A DNA stretch of 64,000 bases, taken from positions 186,001-250,000 of the forward strand of contig NZ_JARUBO010000005.1 of assembly GCF_029626235.1 (NCBI RefSeq), in the 5' to 3' direction. This document shows, one piece after another, positions 51,793 through 61,266 of the stretch. The stretch is from Micromonospora sp. WMMD1120. GTDB lineage: Bacteria > Actinomycetota > Actinomycetes > Mycobacteriales > Micromonosporaceae. The notes under the pieces were generated by a model. It was not told the origin of the DNA and did not search any database. It saw only the letters and a list, made by a program, of their open reading frames with translations. How positions within the stretch are numbered: position 1 is the stretch's first letter; each line of letters begins with the position of its first letter. Both the position numbers and the translations under genes were made by a program.

Positions 51793-53013
51793 ATGTCACT
51801 ACTCCGCGGCAATGTCGCCTTTGGTCGGTACTGGTCCGCGCGCCTGGTGTCGTACACCGGTGACCAGTTGGCCCGCACGGCCCTGCTGATCGCGGTCTAC
51901 GACCGGCACGGCGGCGGCGCCGTCGCCCTGCTGCTTCTCGCGTCGACGCTCCCCCGGCTGCTCGGTCCGCTGCTCGGCGCCCTGGCCGACAGGTTCGACC
52001 AGCGCCGGCTGATGATCGGTTGCGACACCGCGCAGGCGCTGACGTACCTCGCCGTGGCGCTGCTCGCGCCACCTCTGCCCGTGCTGCTGGCGCTGATCAC
52101 CGCGGCCACCACCGCCGCCACCGCGTTCACGCCCGCCGGACGCAGCCTGCTGCCCCGCCTGGTCGAGCGCGAGCACCTACCGGCGGCGAACGCGCAGCTC
52201 GCGACCGGTGTCAACGTTGGACTTGCGGCCGGTCCGGCGCTCGGCGGCCTGCTGCTGGCCACCATCGGCCTGACCGCCACGCTGCTCGTGGACGTGGCGA
52301 CCTTCGTGCTCTCCGCGCTGCTGATCGGCGGTGTCCGTACGCTCTCGACGACCGGGGCCACCCGCCGTCAGGAGACCCTGCCCACAGTGCTGCGCGAAGG
52401 GCTACGGGTGGTCCGGGGACACCGCGTGGTCCGCGCGGTCTCGGTCGGGTTCCTGGTGATGGTGGCGTTCGCCGCGCTGGACAATCTCGCGATCGTCCCC
52501 CTCGGACGCGCCGAGCTGGGCGCCAGCGAGGTGCTGATCGGCCTGCTGGGAACCGCCTACGGCGTCGGGATGGTGCTCGGGCCGCTGTGCCTCGCCAGGA
52601 CCGGCGTACCCGTTCGGATGGACCTGGTCCTCTACGGCGCGCTGCTCGCCCTCGGCATCGGCACGCTGGCCACCGGCCTCAGCCCGGTGATCGCGTTCGC
52701 CCTCGCCGGTCAGGCGGTGGCCGGTGTCGGCGCGGGCTGGCACAACGTCGCCGCGGACACCCTCATCCAGCAGAACGTGCCGGCCGACCGGCTCGGCGTG
52801 GTCTTCGGCACCGTCTACATGTTCCCGTACGCGGCGGAGGGGCTGGCCTACGCCGTCGGCGCGCCGCTGCTGGCGCTGGCGGGGCCACGCTGGGTGCTGG
52901 TCGTCTCGGGGTTGGGCGTCCTGGCCACCCTGGGGCTGATCGCTCCGCTGCTCACCCGGGCCCTGGGGCTACGGCTGCCGGCCCTGGGGAGGCTGGTGCC
53001 GAGCAACGGGTGA
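51793..53013 (+). CDS. MFS transporter
   Basis: A 406-residue major facilitator with about twelve helices. The N-terminal part, RGNVAFGRYWSARLVSYTGD, and the loop LGALADRFDQRRLMIGCD between helices 2 and 3 are typical of the MFS_3/enterobactin-exporter-like group common in actinobacteria. The loop carries the GxLaDrxdrr signature. Substrate unknown; drug or peptide efflux is possible. ATG at 51793 follows GAGGAG, and an exact TTGACA (51718-51723) is a good -35 candidate. The longer frame from 51718 would start inside the promoter. Confidence 0.87.
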   Translation: MSLLRGNVAFGRYWSARLVSYTGDQLARTALLIAVYDRHGGGAVALLLLASTLPRLLGPLLGALADRFDQRRLMIGCDTAQALTYLAVALLAPPLPVLLALITAATTAATAFTPAGRSLLPRLVEREHLPAANAQLATGVNVGLAAGPALGGLLLATIGLTATLLVDVATFVLSALLIGGVRTLSTTGATRRQETLPTVLREGLRVVRGHRVVRAVSVGFLVMVAFAALDNLAIVPLGRAELGASEVLIGLLGTAYGVGMVLGPLCLARTGVPVRMDLVLYGALLALGIGTLATGLSPVIAFALAGQAVAGVGAGWHNVAADTLIQQNVPADRLGVVFGTVYMFPYAAEGLAYAVGAPLLALAGPRWVLVVSGLGVLATLGLIAPLLTRALGLRLPALGRLVPSNG

Positions 53014-53032
53014 GGGAAACCCCTGAAGAGTG

Positions 53033-53061
53033 CGGCCGGCGGACCGTGGGTCCGCCGGCCG
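53033..53061. terminator. 13-bp hairpin between convergent MFS and small acidic protein genes
   Basis: CGGCCGGCGGACC (53033-53045) and GGTCCGCCGGCCG (53049-53061) pair perfectly around GTG. Fills most of the 60-base convergent gap. Confidence 0.8.
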
Positions 53062-53073
53062 TCACCCGTCTGA

Positions 53074-53331
53074 TCAGTCCCCCGTGCTGTCGGCCGGCGG
53101 CGCGCCCGGACCGGGGCCGATCTTCTTCGGATCGACCGGCTTAACGGGCGTGGGCGTGCTCGACGAGGTGGTCGTGGTCTCCCCCGACCCGCTCGACTGA
53201 CCCTCAGGCTCTTCCACCATGCCCTGCTCCTCCAGTTCGGCGAGAGTCACCGCGTCGACGTCGACTGTGTCGCCCGCAGCCCACAGCTTGCCTCCCGAAT
53301 CGGTCCACGAGGCGGACAATCGCACCTGCAC
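53074..53331 (-). CDS. Small acidic protein of unknown function
   Basis: An 85-residue protein. The first half, VQVRLSASWTDSGGKLWAAG then DTVDVDAVTLAELEEQGMVE, could be a small beta-rich domain. The second half is a disordered Ser/Thr/Pro-rich tail (SSGSGETTTTSSSTPTP). GTG at 53331 follows GGGAGAG. No family recognised with certainty. A frame to 53406 is possible but has no ribosome site. It diverges from the large cyclase-ATPase gene. Confidence 0.6.
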   Translation of the reverse strand: MQVRLSASWTDSGGKLWAAGDTVDVDAVTLAELEEQGMVEEPEGQSSGSGETTTTSSSTPTPVKPVDPKKIGPGPGAPPADSTGD

Positions 53332-53462
53332 GGCACTCTCCCTGACATGAAACTTCCTGGTACGGAACACTAACCCCGTCCGATCGACGCCGTTGCCCGC
53401 CCGCACGTCGGGTACCCGACTGGCAGGGTGGGACGAGATACTGACCTCTTTCGCCCACGGAG

Positions 53463-56400
53463 CTGACCATCGACCTCAAGTGTGGACACTGCGCACGGGC
53501 GGCCGGGCCGGACGACCGCTTCTGCGGCGGGTGCGGCCAACCGCTCGCGGTCACCTGTGCGCACTGCGGCCATGCCAACAGCACCGAGGCCAACTTCTGC
53601 ACCGGCTGCGGGCAGCCGTTGCGGGACCACGTCGTCGTCGTGCAGGAGGACCGGCGCCAGGTCAGCGTGCTCTTCATCGACATCGTCGACTTCACCCGCT
53701 ACGCGGAGCAGGCCGACCCGGAGCAGGCCCGCAGCCTCCAGCAGGGCTATTTCGCGACGGTGCGGCGGATCGTGCACCAGTACGGCGGTGTGGTCGAGAA
53801 ATACATCGGCGACGCGGTGATGGCGCTGTTCGGCGCGCCGGTGGCCACCGACAACGACGCGTTGCGGTGCGTCCGCGCCGGCCTGGAGCTGCAACGGAGT
53901 CTTGCCCGCCAGCCCGCCGGCCCGCAGCCGCCGCTCGGTTTCCGGGTCGGCATCGCGACCGGTGAGGCGCTGGTCGACCTCTCCGCCACCCGCGACGGCG
54001 GGCAGGCGTTCGTCACCGGCGACGTGGTCAACACGGCGTCCCGGTTGCAGAGTTTCGCCCCGCCGGGCGGTGTCGTCGTCGACGAGAGCACCTGGTCGGC
54101 CACCCGCCACGAGATGGAGTACGACGACCAGCCTCCGGTGACCCTGCGTGGCCGGACCGCCGTGAGCCGGATCTGGTTGGCCGTCCAGGTACGACCGCAC
54201 CGGGACCCGGCCGGCGCCGAGCTGACCCCGATGGTGGACCGGGAGCACGAGCGTGGCCTGCTGGTCAACGCGCTGCACCGGATGGTGACCGAACGGACCT
54301 CCCAGCTGGTGACGGTGTTCGGGCCCGCCGGGGTGGGCAAGAGCCGGCTGCTGCGCGAGCTGGCCCGGCACGCCGACAGCCTGCCCGGTCCGTCGATCAC
54401 CTGGCTCGTCGGGCAGTGTCCGCCGTTCGGCGAGAACGTCACCTGGGCCGCGTTGTCGGACATCGTGAAGGCGTGGCTGGGTGTGCCGGAGGCGGACGAC
54501 CCGACCACGCTGCGGGAACGGCTGCGGACCCGGCTGGGGCAGCTCGCCGACCCGCACGCGACCCGACTGGCCGAGGCGCTCGGGCCGCTGATCGGCGTAC
54601 CCGGTGAACGACTCACCCCGGGCGAGACGGAGGCCGGCTGGCGGCGCTTCCTGCTCTGCGTCGCCGGCGCCGGACCCACGGTGCTGGTCTTCGAGGACAT
54701 GCACTGGGCCGACCAGGCGATGCTCGCCTTCGTCGAGCAGTTGGGCGCGTCGGCCCGACAGGTTCCGCTGCTGGTCGTCGCGACCGCCCGTCCGGAGCTG
54801 CGGGAACGGCATCCGGCGTGGACCGGCACGATCAGCGGCGCGATGTCCATCTCGGTGCCGCCCATGCACGACACCGACATCGACACCCTCTACTCGCTGC
54901 TTCTCGGGCAGTCGACGCTGCCCACCAGCGCGCGTACCCCGCTGATCGAGTTCGCCGACGGCAACCCGCTCTACGCACAGGAGTACGCCCGGATGCTGCT
55001 CGACGGCGGCCTGCTCGACGCGGTCGGCTCGGCCGTCCACCTCGACCCGGGTGGCGGCGCGGAGATGCCCCGCACGGTGCAGGCCGTCATCGCCAACCGG
55101 CTGGACCTGCTCGACCCGGCGGACCGGGCGGTGCTCCAGGCCGCCGCGGTGGTCGGCATGCAGTTCTGGGCCGCCCCGGTGGCCACGGCGCTGGGCCGGC
55201 CGGTGGAGTGGGTGGAGCGCGCGCTGGACCGGCTGCAACGTCGCGACCTGGTATACGAGCAGAGCACCTCGACGATGCCCGGCCAGTCCGAGTACCGGTT
55301 CCGGCACATCCTGGTGCGGGACGTCTGCTACCAGCGGTTGCCCCGGGCCGAGCGGGTGGTACGCCACCAACGCACCGCCGACTGGATGGCGCAGCTCACC
55401 GACGGTCGGCAGCACGACCTGGCGGAGGTGCTGGCCAACCACCGCTGGGCGGCGCACGAGATCGCCCGCACCGTCGGTCTGGACACCGCTCCGTACGCCC
55501 CGGAGGCGCGGGCCGCGCTGCACCGTGCGGCCCGCCGGGCGTACGAGCTGCACGCGCTGGACACCGCGGCGGCGCTGGTGGGGCGGGCCCTGGCCCTGGA
55601 CGTCGGACCGGACCCGGCGCTGGAGTTGTTCGACGCCGAGCTGGCGTTCTACCGCGACGGTGACGCCTTCCTGGTGGCCGGCGGCACGGACACCGTCAGC
55701 CGGTTGGCCGACCGGCTCACCGAGAGCGGCGACCGGACCGGCGCGGCGCGCGCCTGGACGCTGCTCGCGACCGCCGCGTGGAGTCGCGCCGACCGATCGG
55801 CGACCCTGCGCTGCCTGGACCAGGCGATCGGCATCTACAGCGAGCTGCCGGACAGCCAGGAGAAGGCGGGGGCGCTGCTGGAGCTGGCCCGGGTGCACAT
55901 GCTGAACGCGGAGACCGATCCGGCGTGCGCCGCCGCCCGGGCTGCGGAGTCCCTCGCCGAGCGGCTCCAGCTACGGGAGGTCCAGGCCAACGCCCAGATC
56001 ACCCTCGCCGTGGCGCGGTACCTGGCCGGGTCGGCCTCGGCGTACGCGGAGCTGGCCGAGGTCACCGAGCACTGCCGGGTGGAGCGGCTGACCAGCCGAC
56101 GGCGGGCGGTGCAGAACCTGGCCTGGGCGTTGCAGGAGGAGGGTGACCTGGCCGGCTCGGCCCAGTTGGTCGACGAACAGCTCACCCTCGACCCGGGCGG
56201 CGAGCACAGCCTCGCCACCAGCTTCGCCGACCAGTGGGCCCGGGCGTACTACGCCGGTGACTGGACGGCCGCGCAGGCGATGGCGGCGGAGTCGACCCGG
56301 CGGCCCACCGCGGAGTGGGATCTGCACATCGTGGCGGTCTCCGGCTGGATGCGCGGGCTGGCCGGCGAGCGGGACGGGTCGGCGGACGCGGACGAGGCGG

Positions 56401-56939
56401 GCCCGGATCTGGTCGAGCGGGCGCTGGTCGCGGCGCGCCGCAGCGGGTTCCACCGGGTGCTGCGCTCCACCCTGGCGCACGCCGCCCTCTGCCGCGCGGT
56501 GCAGGGCCGCCGGGACGATGCGATGGCGCTGCTGACCGAGTTGGACGAGGACTGGCGGCGGACCCGGATGATTCCGTTCGCGGAGTGGGTGCCGGCCGTC
56601 GGGCACGTCGCCGGGGTGCTCGGCACGGACGCGGCCCGGCTGGTCCGGGAGATGCTCGACCGGGCGCCCCGGATGACCCCGTGGGCGCGCGCCGCCCGCC
56701 AGGTCGCCGACGCGACGCTGGCGCGGCACGCCGGGGACCTGCCGACCGCCACGGACCTGCTGGGCTCGGCGGCGGCGAGCTACGCCCGGATGGCCGACGT
56801 GACCGACGAGATCATCACGACGGCGCTGGCGATCGGCCCGTTGGGCGAGACCGACCCGCCGGCCGCCTCGGTGGCCCGCGCCCGGCTGCACGAGTTCGCC
56901 ACCCGCCACCACGCCCCCACCCTGCTCCACCTGGCCTGA
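53463..56939 (+). CDS. Zinc-ribbon, class III cyclase, AAA ATPase and TPR regulator
   Basis: A large multidomain regulator of about 1158 residues if read from the in-frame CTG at 53463. Order: two zinc ribbons with four CxxC knuckles (KCGHC, FCGGC, TCAHC, FCTGC), a class III adenylate/guanylate cyclase domain (VLFIDIVDFTRY with both metal Asp; EKYIGDAVMALFG), an STAND-type ATPase (GPAGVGKSRLLRELA; VLVFEDMHWADQ), and about 450 residues of helical TPR-like repeats. There is no ATG, GTG or TTG start upstream of the zinc ribbons; the first such codon is the TTG at 53619, after them. CTG replacing ATG in a CTG-ACC-ATC start is my best reading. Ligand unknown. Confidence 0.85.
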   Translation: MTIDLKCGHCARAAGPDDRFCGGCGQPLAVTCAHCGHANSTEANFCTGCGQPLRDHVVVVQEDRRQVSVLFIDIVDFTRYAEQADPEQARSLQQGYFATVRRIVHQYGGVVEKYIGDAVMALFGAPVATDNDALRCVRAGLELQRSLARQPAGPQPPLGFRVGIATGEALVDLSATRDGGQAFVTGDVVNTASRLQSFAPPGGVVVDESTWSATRHEMEYDDQPPVTLRGRTAVSRIWLAVQVRPHRDPAGAELTPMVDREHERGLLVNALHRMVTERTSQLVTVFGPAGVGKSRLLRELARHADSLPGPSITWLVGQCPPFGENVTWAALSDIVKAWLGVPEADDPTTLRERLRTRLGQLADPHATRLAEALGPLIGVPGERLTPGETEAGWRRFLLCVAGAGPTVLVFEDMHWADQAMLAFVEQLGASARQVPLLVVATARPELRERHPAWTGTISGAMSISVPPMHDTDIDTLYSLLLGQSTLPTSARTPLIEFADGNPLYAQEYARMLLDGGLLDAVGSAVHLDPGGGAEMPRTVQAVIANRLDLLDPADRAVLQAAAVVGMQFWAAPVATALGRPVEWVERALDRLQRRDLVYEQSTSTMPGQSEYRFRHILVRDVCYQRLPRAERVVRHQRTADWMAQLTDGRQHDLAEVLANHRWAAHEIARTVGLDTAPYAPEARAALHRAARRAYELHALDTAAALVGRALALDVGPDPALELFDAELAFYRDGDAFLVAGGTDTVSRLADRLTESGDRTGAARAWTLLATAAWSRADRSATLRCLDQAIGIYSELPDSQEKAGALLELARVHMLNAETDPACAAARAAESLAERLQLREVQANAQITLAVARYLAGSASAYAELAEVTEHCRVERLTSRRRAVQNLAWALQEEGDLAGSAQLVDEQLTLDPGGEHSLATSFADQWARAYYAGDWTAAQAMAAESTRRPTAEWDLHIVAVSGWMRGLAGERDGSADADEAGPDLVERALVAARRSGFHRVLRSTLAHAALCRAVQGRRDDAMALLTELDEDWRRTRMIPFAEWVPAVGHVAGVLGTDAARLVREMLDRAPRMTPWARAARQVADATLARHAGDLPTATDLLGSAAASYARMADVTDEIITTALAIGPLGETDPPAASVARARLHEFATRHHAPTLLHLA

Positions 56940-56971
56940 CCACTGCCCGGGTCGACCCGGGCAGTGGTCAG
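56936..56971. terminator. 36-base perfect palindrome holding both stop codons
   Basis: CTGACCACTGCCCGGGTC and its exact complement form an 18-bp stem with no loop base left over. The cyclase-gene TGA (56937-56939) and the acyltransferase TGA (56968-56970, minus strand) sit at mirror positions in the two arms. Serves as a shared terminator for the convergent genes. Confidence 0.9.
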
Positions 56972-57666
56972 GCGGCCAGCGGCGTCGCGGCGGGCTGCTT
57001 GAGCTTCTGGGCGTAGATGTCGACGTACTCCCGACCGGAGAGTTCCATCAACTCGTACATGATCTCGTCGGTGACCGCGCGCTCGACGAACCGGTCGCCG
57101 GCCAGGCCGGCGTAGCGGGAGAAGTCCAGGGGCGCCCCGAAGCGGATCCGGACCCGGTCGATCCTGGGGATGATCTTGCCCGGCGGCTGGATCTCGTCGG
57201 CGTTGAGCATCGCCACCGGCACCACCACCGCGCCGCTCTCCAGGGCGAGCCGGGCCACCCCGGTCTTGCCCCGGTAGAGCCGCCCGTCCGGGGAGCGGGT
57301 GCCCTCCGGGTAGATGCCGGCCACTCCCCCGGCGCGCAGCACCCGCAACTGGGTGTCCAGCGCGGCGCGGGCGGCCTGACCGCCGGAGCGGTCCACCGGG
57401 ATGGTGCCGGTGCCGACGAAGAACATCTTCGTCAACCAGCCCTTGAGGCCCTTGCCGGTGAAGTACTCGGCCTTCGCCACGAAGGTGACCTTCCGGGGGA
57501 TGATCAGCGGCGTGAAGATCGAGTCGGAGAAGGATAGGTGGTTGCTGGCCAGGATCACCGGACCGGTCGCCGGCACGTGGCGCAGGCCCTCCACCTGCGG
57601 ACGGAAGATCAGCTTGAGTAGCGGACCGAGGAGGACGTACTTCAGCAGCCAGTAGAGCACCGGCAT
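56968..57666 (-). CDS. 1-acyl-sn-glycerol-3-phosphate acyltransferase (PlsC family)
   Basis: A 232-residue membrane-associated acyltransferase. The catalytic motif is NHLSFSD (HxxxxD), and the substrate-binding motif is YPEGTRSPDG. The N-terminal helix MPVLYWLLKYVLLGPLLKLI would place it at the membrane. It acylates lysophosphatidic acid or a related lipid. A PlsC-like gene (Rv2182c) is also part of the M. tuberculosis block near aroG and Rv2179c. ATG at 57666 follows GGAAGGG. A frame up to 57810 adds non-homologous residues. Confidence 0.9.
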   Translation of the reverse strand: MPVLYWLLKYVLLGPLLKLIFRPQVEGLRHVPATGPVILASNHLSFSDSIFTPLIIPRKVTFVAKAEYFTGKGLKGWLTKMFFVGTGTIPVDRSGGQAARAALDTQLRVLRAGGVAGIYPEGTRSPDGRLYRGKTGVARLALESGAVVVPVAMLNADEIQPPGKIIPRIDRVRIRFGAPLDFSRYAGLAGDRFVERAVTDEIMYELMELSGREYVDIYAQKLKQPAATPLAA

Positions 57667-57922
57667 CCCTTCCGTGGGGGGCAACGACAGCGCGGGGCTG
57701 AGACATCGAACCATGCGACGATCGTCGAGATCGCACGTGTCGCGCAAGAACGGACAAAGGAGGCCCGCCACGACCTGCGGCGGCGGCCGTGACTTTGGAA
57801 GACGCGACACAACGCACTCCCGGAACCATGCCCTGACGTGTCACGATTCAGAGCACGGCGTACCGACCAGACGCCGGGGCAGGGTGCGCCGCGCCGGAAG
57901 GCGCGTTAAGGGGGATGTCCGG

Positions 57923-58771
57923 GTGTCAGCGGGTGGAGCCCGCCGGGGACGGCGGGACAACGGGCTCGACGCGAACGAGTACGCCGTCGTCGGCGACGTC
58001 GATCCGCGCGTCGGTGAGCACCTGCTCGACGTGCTGGCCGCCGGTGGGATCGCCGCCTACCTGCAACCCTCCGCCGACCTCAACCCGGTCACCCGCACCA
58101 CGACAGTGCCGGCCCGACCGGTCGACCGGCTCTACGTCGACCGCTCGCACCTGAGCACCGCCCGCGACTACCTGACCCAGCTCGCCGACGAGTCCACCCC
58201 GGAGCAGTCGCCGGCCCGCGACGAGCCGGACATCGACGCCGAGTGGGCGCGGATCGTCGCCGGATTCCACACCACCTCCGCCGGTGAGCACCCGTGGCCC
58301 GCGGCCGAGGACGTCGACGAGCGCGACACCCGGGACGAACCGACCGCCGGTCCGATGGCCCGTTCCGCGGGCGACGAGCCGAGCCCGACCGCCACCGACG
58401 TGCGCCGGCTGCCGTCCGCGACAGACATCTCCGGCATCTCCGTCGGGCGTGGCACCCGGCCGGACGAGCCCTCGCTCCTGGACGGGCTGGACACCTTCGG
58501 CGCCGACCTGCCCGACGAGGACGACGACGAGACCTACCACCCGCCTCCGCCGCCGCCGCTGCCCCGGGTCAGCAAGTACGCGGTGATCGGCGTGCTCGGT
58601 GTGGTCGTCGGGTTCGTGCTCTTCCTCTTCCCCTGGCTGCTCCCGGTGGATCGTTCCGCGGTCACCCTGTTCGGCTTCACCGGCATCCTGGCCGGCTTCG
58701 TCACGTTGATCTGGCGGCTGCGCCCCGGCGACGAGGACGAGGACGACCCGGACAACGGCGCCGTGGTCTGA
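57923..58771 (+). CDS. Membrane protein with cytosolic DUF2007-like domain
   Basis: A 282-residue protein. The N-terminal 80 residues (NEYAVVGDVDPRVGEHLLDV then LAAGGIAAYLQPS) resemble a small regulatory DUF2007-type alpha/beta fold. About 130 acidic, disordered residues with a DEDDDE stretch and proline run follow, then two transmembrane helices (YAVIGVLGVVVGFVLFLFPW and LFGFTGILAGFVTLIWRL) and an acidic tail. Function unknown. GTG at 57923 follows AAGGGGGA. The frame opens at 57674, but the extra 83 residues are Arg-rich and unlikely. Confidence 0.68.
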   Translation: MSAGGARRGRRDNGLDANEYAVVGDVDPRVGEHLLDVLAAGGIAAYLQPSADLNPVTRTTTVPARPVDRLYVDRSHLSTARDYLTQLADESTPEQSPARDEPDIDAEWARIVAGFHTTSAGEHPWPAAEDVDERDTRDEPTAGPMARSAGDEPSPTATDVRRLPSATDISGISVGRGTRPDEPSLLDGLDTFGADLPDEDDDETYHPPPPPPLPRVSKYAVIGVLGVVVGFVLFLFPWLLPVDRSAVTLFGFTGILAGFVTLIWRLRPGDEDEDDPDNGAVV

Positions 58772-58830
58772 GCACCGGCCCGCATCCCGGGACGGCAGCG
58801 CCCTGCCGGTGGCGTAACAGTGGTGTAACT

Positions 58831-58841
58831 TACTGTCAGTA
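58831..58841. promoter_or_regulatory. Palindrome TACTGTCAGTA upstream of otsA
   Basis: A perfect 11-base palindrome in an AT-rich patch (GTAACTTACTGTCAGTAGGAA), about 80 bases before otsA. Could be a repressor site overlapping the promoter. Confidence 0.35.
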
Positions 58842-58871
58842 GGAATACCGCTGTACGTCACTTCCCCCGCT

Positions 58872-58906
58872 GACTGACCGGTTTTCCTTTATCGCGGCGG
58901 TCAGTC
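58872..58906 (+). promoter_or_regulatory. 9-bp inverted repeat in the otsA leader
   Basis: GACTGACCG (58872-58880) and CGGTCAGTC (58898-58906) pair exactly with a 17-base loop containing GTTTTCCTTTATCG. It ends 14 bases before the otsA ATG, so it could affect ribosome loading or bind a regulator. Confidence 0.45.
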
Positions 58907-58920
58907 CTCTGCCGATCGGA

Positions 58921-60426
58921 ATGCCCGAGATGCGACAGAGTTCCCTCGTTGTGGTGGCCAACCGCCTCCCCATCGACGACAGTCAGGCGCCCGACGGGGC
59001 CTGCGAGTGGCGCCGCAGCCCCGGTGGGCTGGTCAGCGCGCTGCACCCGCTCCTGCGGCACACCCCGGCGACCTGGGTCGGCTGGGCCGGCGGCACCGGA
59101 GCGGCCCCCTCCCTACCCGACGTGGACGGCGTCCGGATGCACACCGTCCCGCTCAGCCCCGAAGACCTGCGCGACCACTACGAGGGGTTCGCCAACGCGA
59201 CCCTCTGGCCGCTCTACCACGACGCGGTGGAGCAGCCGCAGCACCACCGCCGGTGGTGGGAGGCGTACCAGCGGGTCAACCAGCGCTTCGCCGAGGCGAC
59301 GGCCGAGGTGGCCGAGCCGGGTGGGATGGTCTGGGTGCAGGATTACCACCTGCAACTGGTCCCCGGTCAGCTCCGCGCGCTCCGGCCGGACCTGCGCATC
59401 GGCTTCTTCCTGCACGTGCCGTTCCCGCCACCGGAACTCTTCATGCAACTGCCCCGCCGGGCCGAGTTGCTGCGCGGCATGCTCGGCGCCGACCTGGTCG
59501 GCTTCCAACGCGTCCAGGCGGCGCACAACTTCGCCCAGTTGGTGACCCGGGTGCTGGATCTGCCCGCCACCGACCGGCGGATCGGCATCGACGACCGGGT
59601 CGTCCGCATCGGCGCGTTCCCGGTCTCCATCGACACCGCCGAGATGGCCGCGCTCGCCGCCCGCCCGGACGTGGCCGCCCGCGCCCGCCGGCTCCGTCTG
59701 GACCTGGGCGACCCCCGACAGGTCATCCTCAGCGTGGACCGGATGGACTACACCAAGGGCATCGAGCAGCGCCTCAAGGCGTACAGCGAGCTGCTCGCCG
59801 CCGGCGACGTCAAGGTCCGTGACACGGTGCTGGTGCAGGTCGCCATGCCGAGCCGGGAGCGCGTCGGCCAGTACCAGATCCTGCGGGAGCGGATCGAACG
59901 CGAGGTGGGCCGGATCAACGGCGAGTTCGGCCGGGTCGGCGAGCCGGCGATCCACTACCTCACCCAGCCCTTCGACCGGGCCGAGCTGGCCGCGCTCTAC
60001 CGGGTCGCCGACGTGATGGCGGTGACCCCGCTGCGCGACGGGATGAACCTGGTCGCCAAGGAGTACGTGGCCGCCCGGGTCGATGACACCGGCGCGCTGC
60101 TGCTCAGCGAGTTCGCCGGCACCGCGGCCGAGCTGTCCCAGGCGTACCTGGTCAACCCGCACGACCTGGAGGGGCTCAAGCAGGGCCTGCGCGCGGCGTT
60201 GCGGGCCAGCCCGGCCGACACCACCGAGCGGATGCGGGCCATGCGGGCGTACCTGCACCAGCACGACATCCGGGCCTGGGCCCGCTCCTACCTGCGGGCG
60301 CTCGACGAGGGTGGCGTGCTGGTCAGTCGCCTGACCAGCACCGACGGCGGTCCGGACGGCGCCGTCCGGGTGCCCCGGCCCAGCACCGCGCCCAGCGGCC
60401 CCGCCGTTCACCAGGCCCGCGGCTGA
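58921..60426 (+). CDS. otsA: Trehalose-6-phosphate synthase
   Basis: A 501-residue GT20 enzyme that makes trehalose 6-phosphate from a nucleotide-glucose and glucose 6-phosphate, for stress protection. Conserved: [82 protein letters not shown] and [13 protein letters not shown] at 58921 and a second at 58930 are both possible; neither has a strong ribosome site. No otsB is adjacent. Inverted repeats upstream suggest control. Confidence 0.95.
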   Translation: MPEMRQSSLVVVANRLPIDDSQAPDGACEWRRSPGGLVSALHPLLRHTPATWVGWAGGTGAAPSLPDVDGVRMHTVPLSPEDLRDHYEGFANATLWPLYHDAVEQPQHHRRWWEAYQRVNQRFAEATAEVAEPGGMVWVQDYHLQLVPGQLRALRPDLRIGFFLHVPFPPPELFMQLPRRAELLRGMLGADLVGFQRVQAAHNFAQLVTRVLDLPATDRRIGIDDRVVRIGAFPVSIDTAEMAALAARPDVAARARRLRLDLGDPRQVILSVDRMDYTKGIEQRLKAYSELLAAGDVKVRDTVLVQVAMPSRERVGQYQILRERIEREVGRINGEFGRVGEPAIHYLTQPFDRAELAALYRVADVMAVTPLRDGMNLVAKEYVAARVDDTGALLLSEFAGTAAELSQAYLVNPHDLEGLKQGLRAALRASPADTTERMRAMRAYLHQHDIRAWARSYLRALDEGGVLVSRLTSTDGGPDGAVRVPRPSTAPSGPAVHQARG

Positions 60427-60438
60427 CCGCCGCGGGCC
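60414..60438. terminator. 9-bp hairpin at the otsA/hydrolase convergent junction
   Basis: GGCCCGCGG (60414-60422) pairs with CCGCGGGCC (60430-60438). The otsA stop codon lies in the loop. The two genes are only 18 bases apart. Confidence 0.7.
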
Positions 60439-60444
60439 GGCCGT

Positions 60445-61266
60445 TCAGCGCGCCGCGGGCTCCTTCTCCAGCCAGTCGAGGATCGCGTCGATCGGCTCCG
60501 CCCACCGCGCGTCGAGCATCAGGTCGTGACCCATCTCGGGGAAGAGCAGCGGCGCCGAGCCGTACCGGCGGGCCACCCGGGTCAACGTCGACGCCGGCAC
60601 CACCCGGTCGTCCGGGCTGCCCAGCACCAGCACCGGCGGCGCGCCCACGGCCGGCTCGGCCTCCCGCGCGCCCAGCAGGGCCCACTGCGCCCGCCGGCCC
60701 GCCCGCCCGAGCCGCCCGACGTACCGGCGGGCGTCCTCCTCCGGCAGCTCCGGGCTGAACAACTGCCCCCGGTTGAGCCGCAGCGGGCCCCCGAACACCG
60801 CCGGCAGCGTGCCGGAAGGATTGCGGCGCAGCGCCGCGCCCAGCAGCCCCCAACCGCCGAAGACCGGCGCCACCAGCACCGCGCCCCGCGCCGGGTAGCG
60901 GGCCAGGGCGTGCGACACCACCAGGGCCCCGGCGCCGTGCCCCACCAGCACCGCCTGTCGCGGCAGGCTCGCCGCCACCTGGACCACATCATGGGCGTAC
61001 GCCCGCAGCGTCGCCTCCGGCGCCGGCTCACTGCCACCGTGCCCGCGCAGGCTCACCGCGTACGCCGGAAAGCCCCGCGCCGCCGTGTGCCCCAGCCAGT
61101 GCTCGGCGAACGCCCACGCGCCGTGCCCGAACCCGGGTACGAAGAGCAACGGCGGACGCCCCTGCTCCACGTCGGGAACCGCGCTGAGCACCTCCCGCCG
61201 GGCCGGTCGGACCGGACGGGACCACTCCCGGCCCCGCATGATCCGCAGGTCGCTCCCGGCGCTCAT
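60445..61266 (-). CDS. Alpha/beta hydrolase with nucleophile Ser replaced by Gly
   Basis: A 273-residue alpha/beta-hydrolase fold protein. FVPGFGHGAWAFAEHWLGHT is the oxyanion-region start, and the nucleophile elbow reads LVGHGAGALVV where GHSxG is expected, so Ser is Gly (codon GGC instead of AGC). The acid region GSPDDRVVP and the His in EMGHDLMLD remain. As read, it should lack normal esterase chemistry; it may bind ligands, or use another nucleophile. It is coupled to the flavin monooxygenase gene by ATGA, as oxygenase-hydrolase pairs often are. Confidence 0.85.
   Translation of the reverse strand: MSAGSDLRIMRGREWSRPVRPARREVLSAVPDVEQGRPPLLFVPGFGHGAWAFAEHWLGHTAARGFPAYAVSLRGHGGSEPAPEATLRAYAHDVVQVAASLPRQAVLVGHGAGALVVSHALARYPARGAVLVAPVFGGWGLLGAALRRNPSGTLPAVFGGPLRLNRGQLFSPELPEEDARRYVGRLGRAGRRAQWALLGAREAEPAVGAPPVLVLGSPDDRVVPASTLTRVARRYGSAPLLFPEMGHDLMLDARWAEPIDAILDWLEKEPAAR

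Noticed and set aside
53619..56939. Cyclase/ATPase gene starting at TTG 53619
   Set aside because: This would discard four in-frame CxxC zinc knuckles that are usual at the N-terminus of such regulators; kept only as an alternative.
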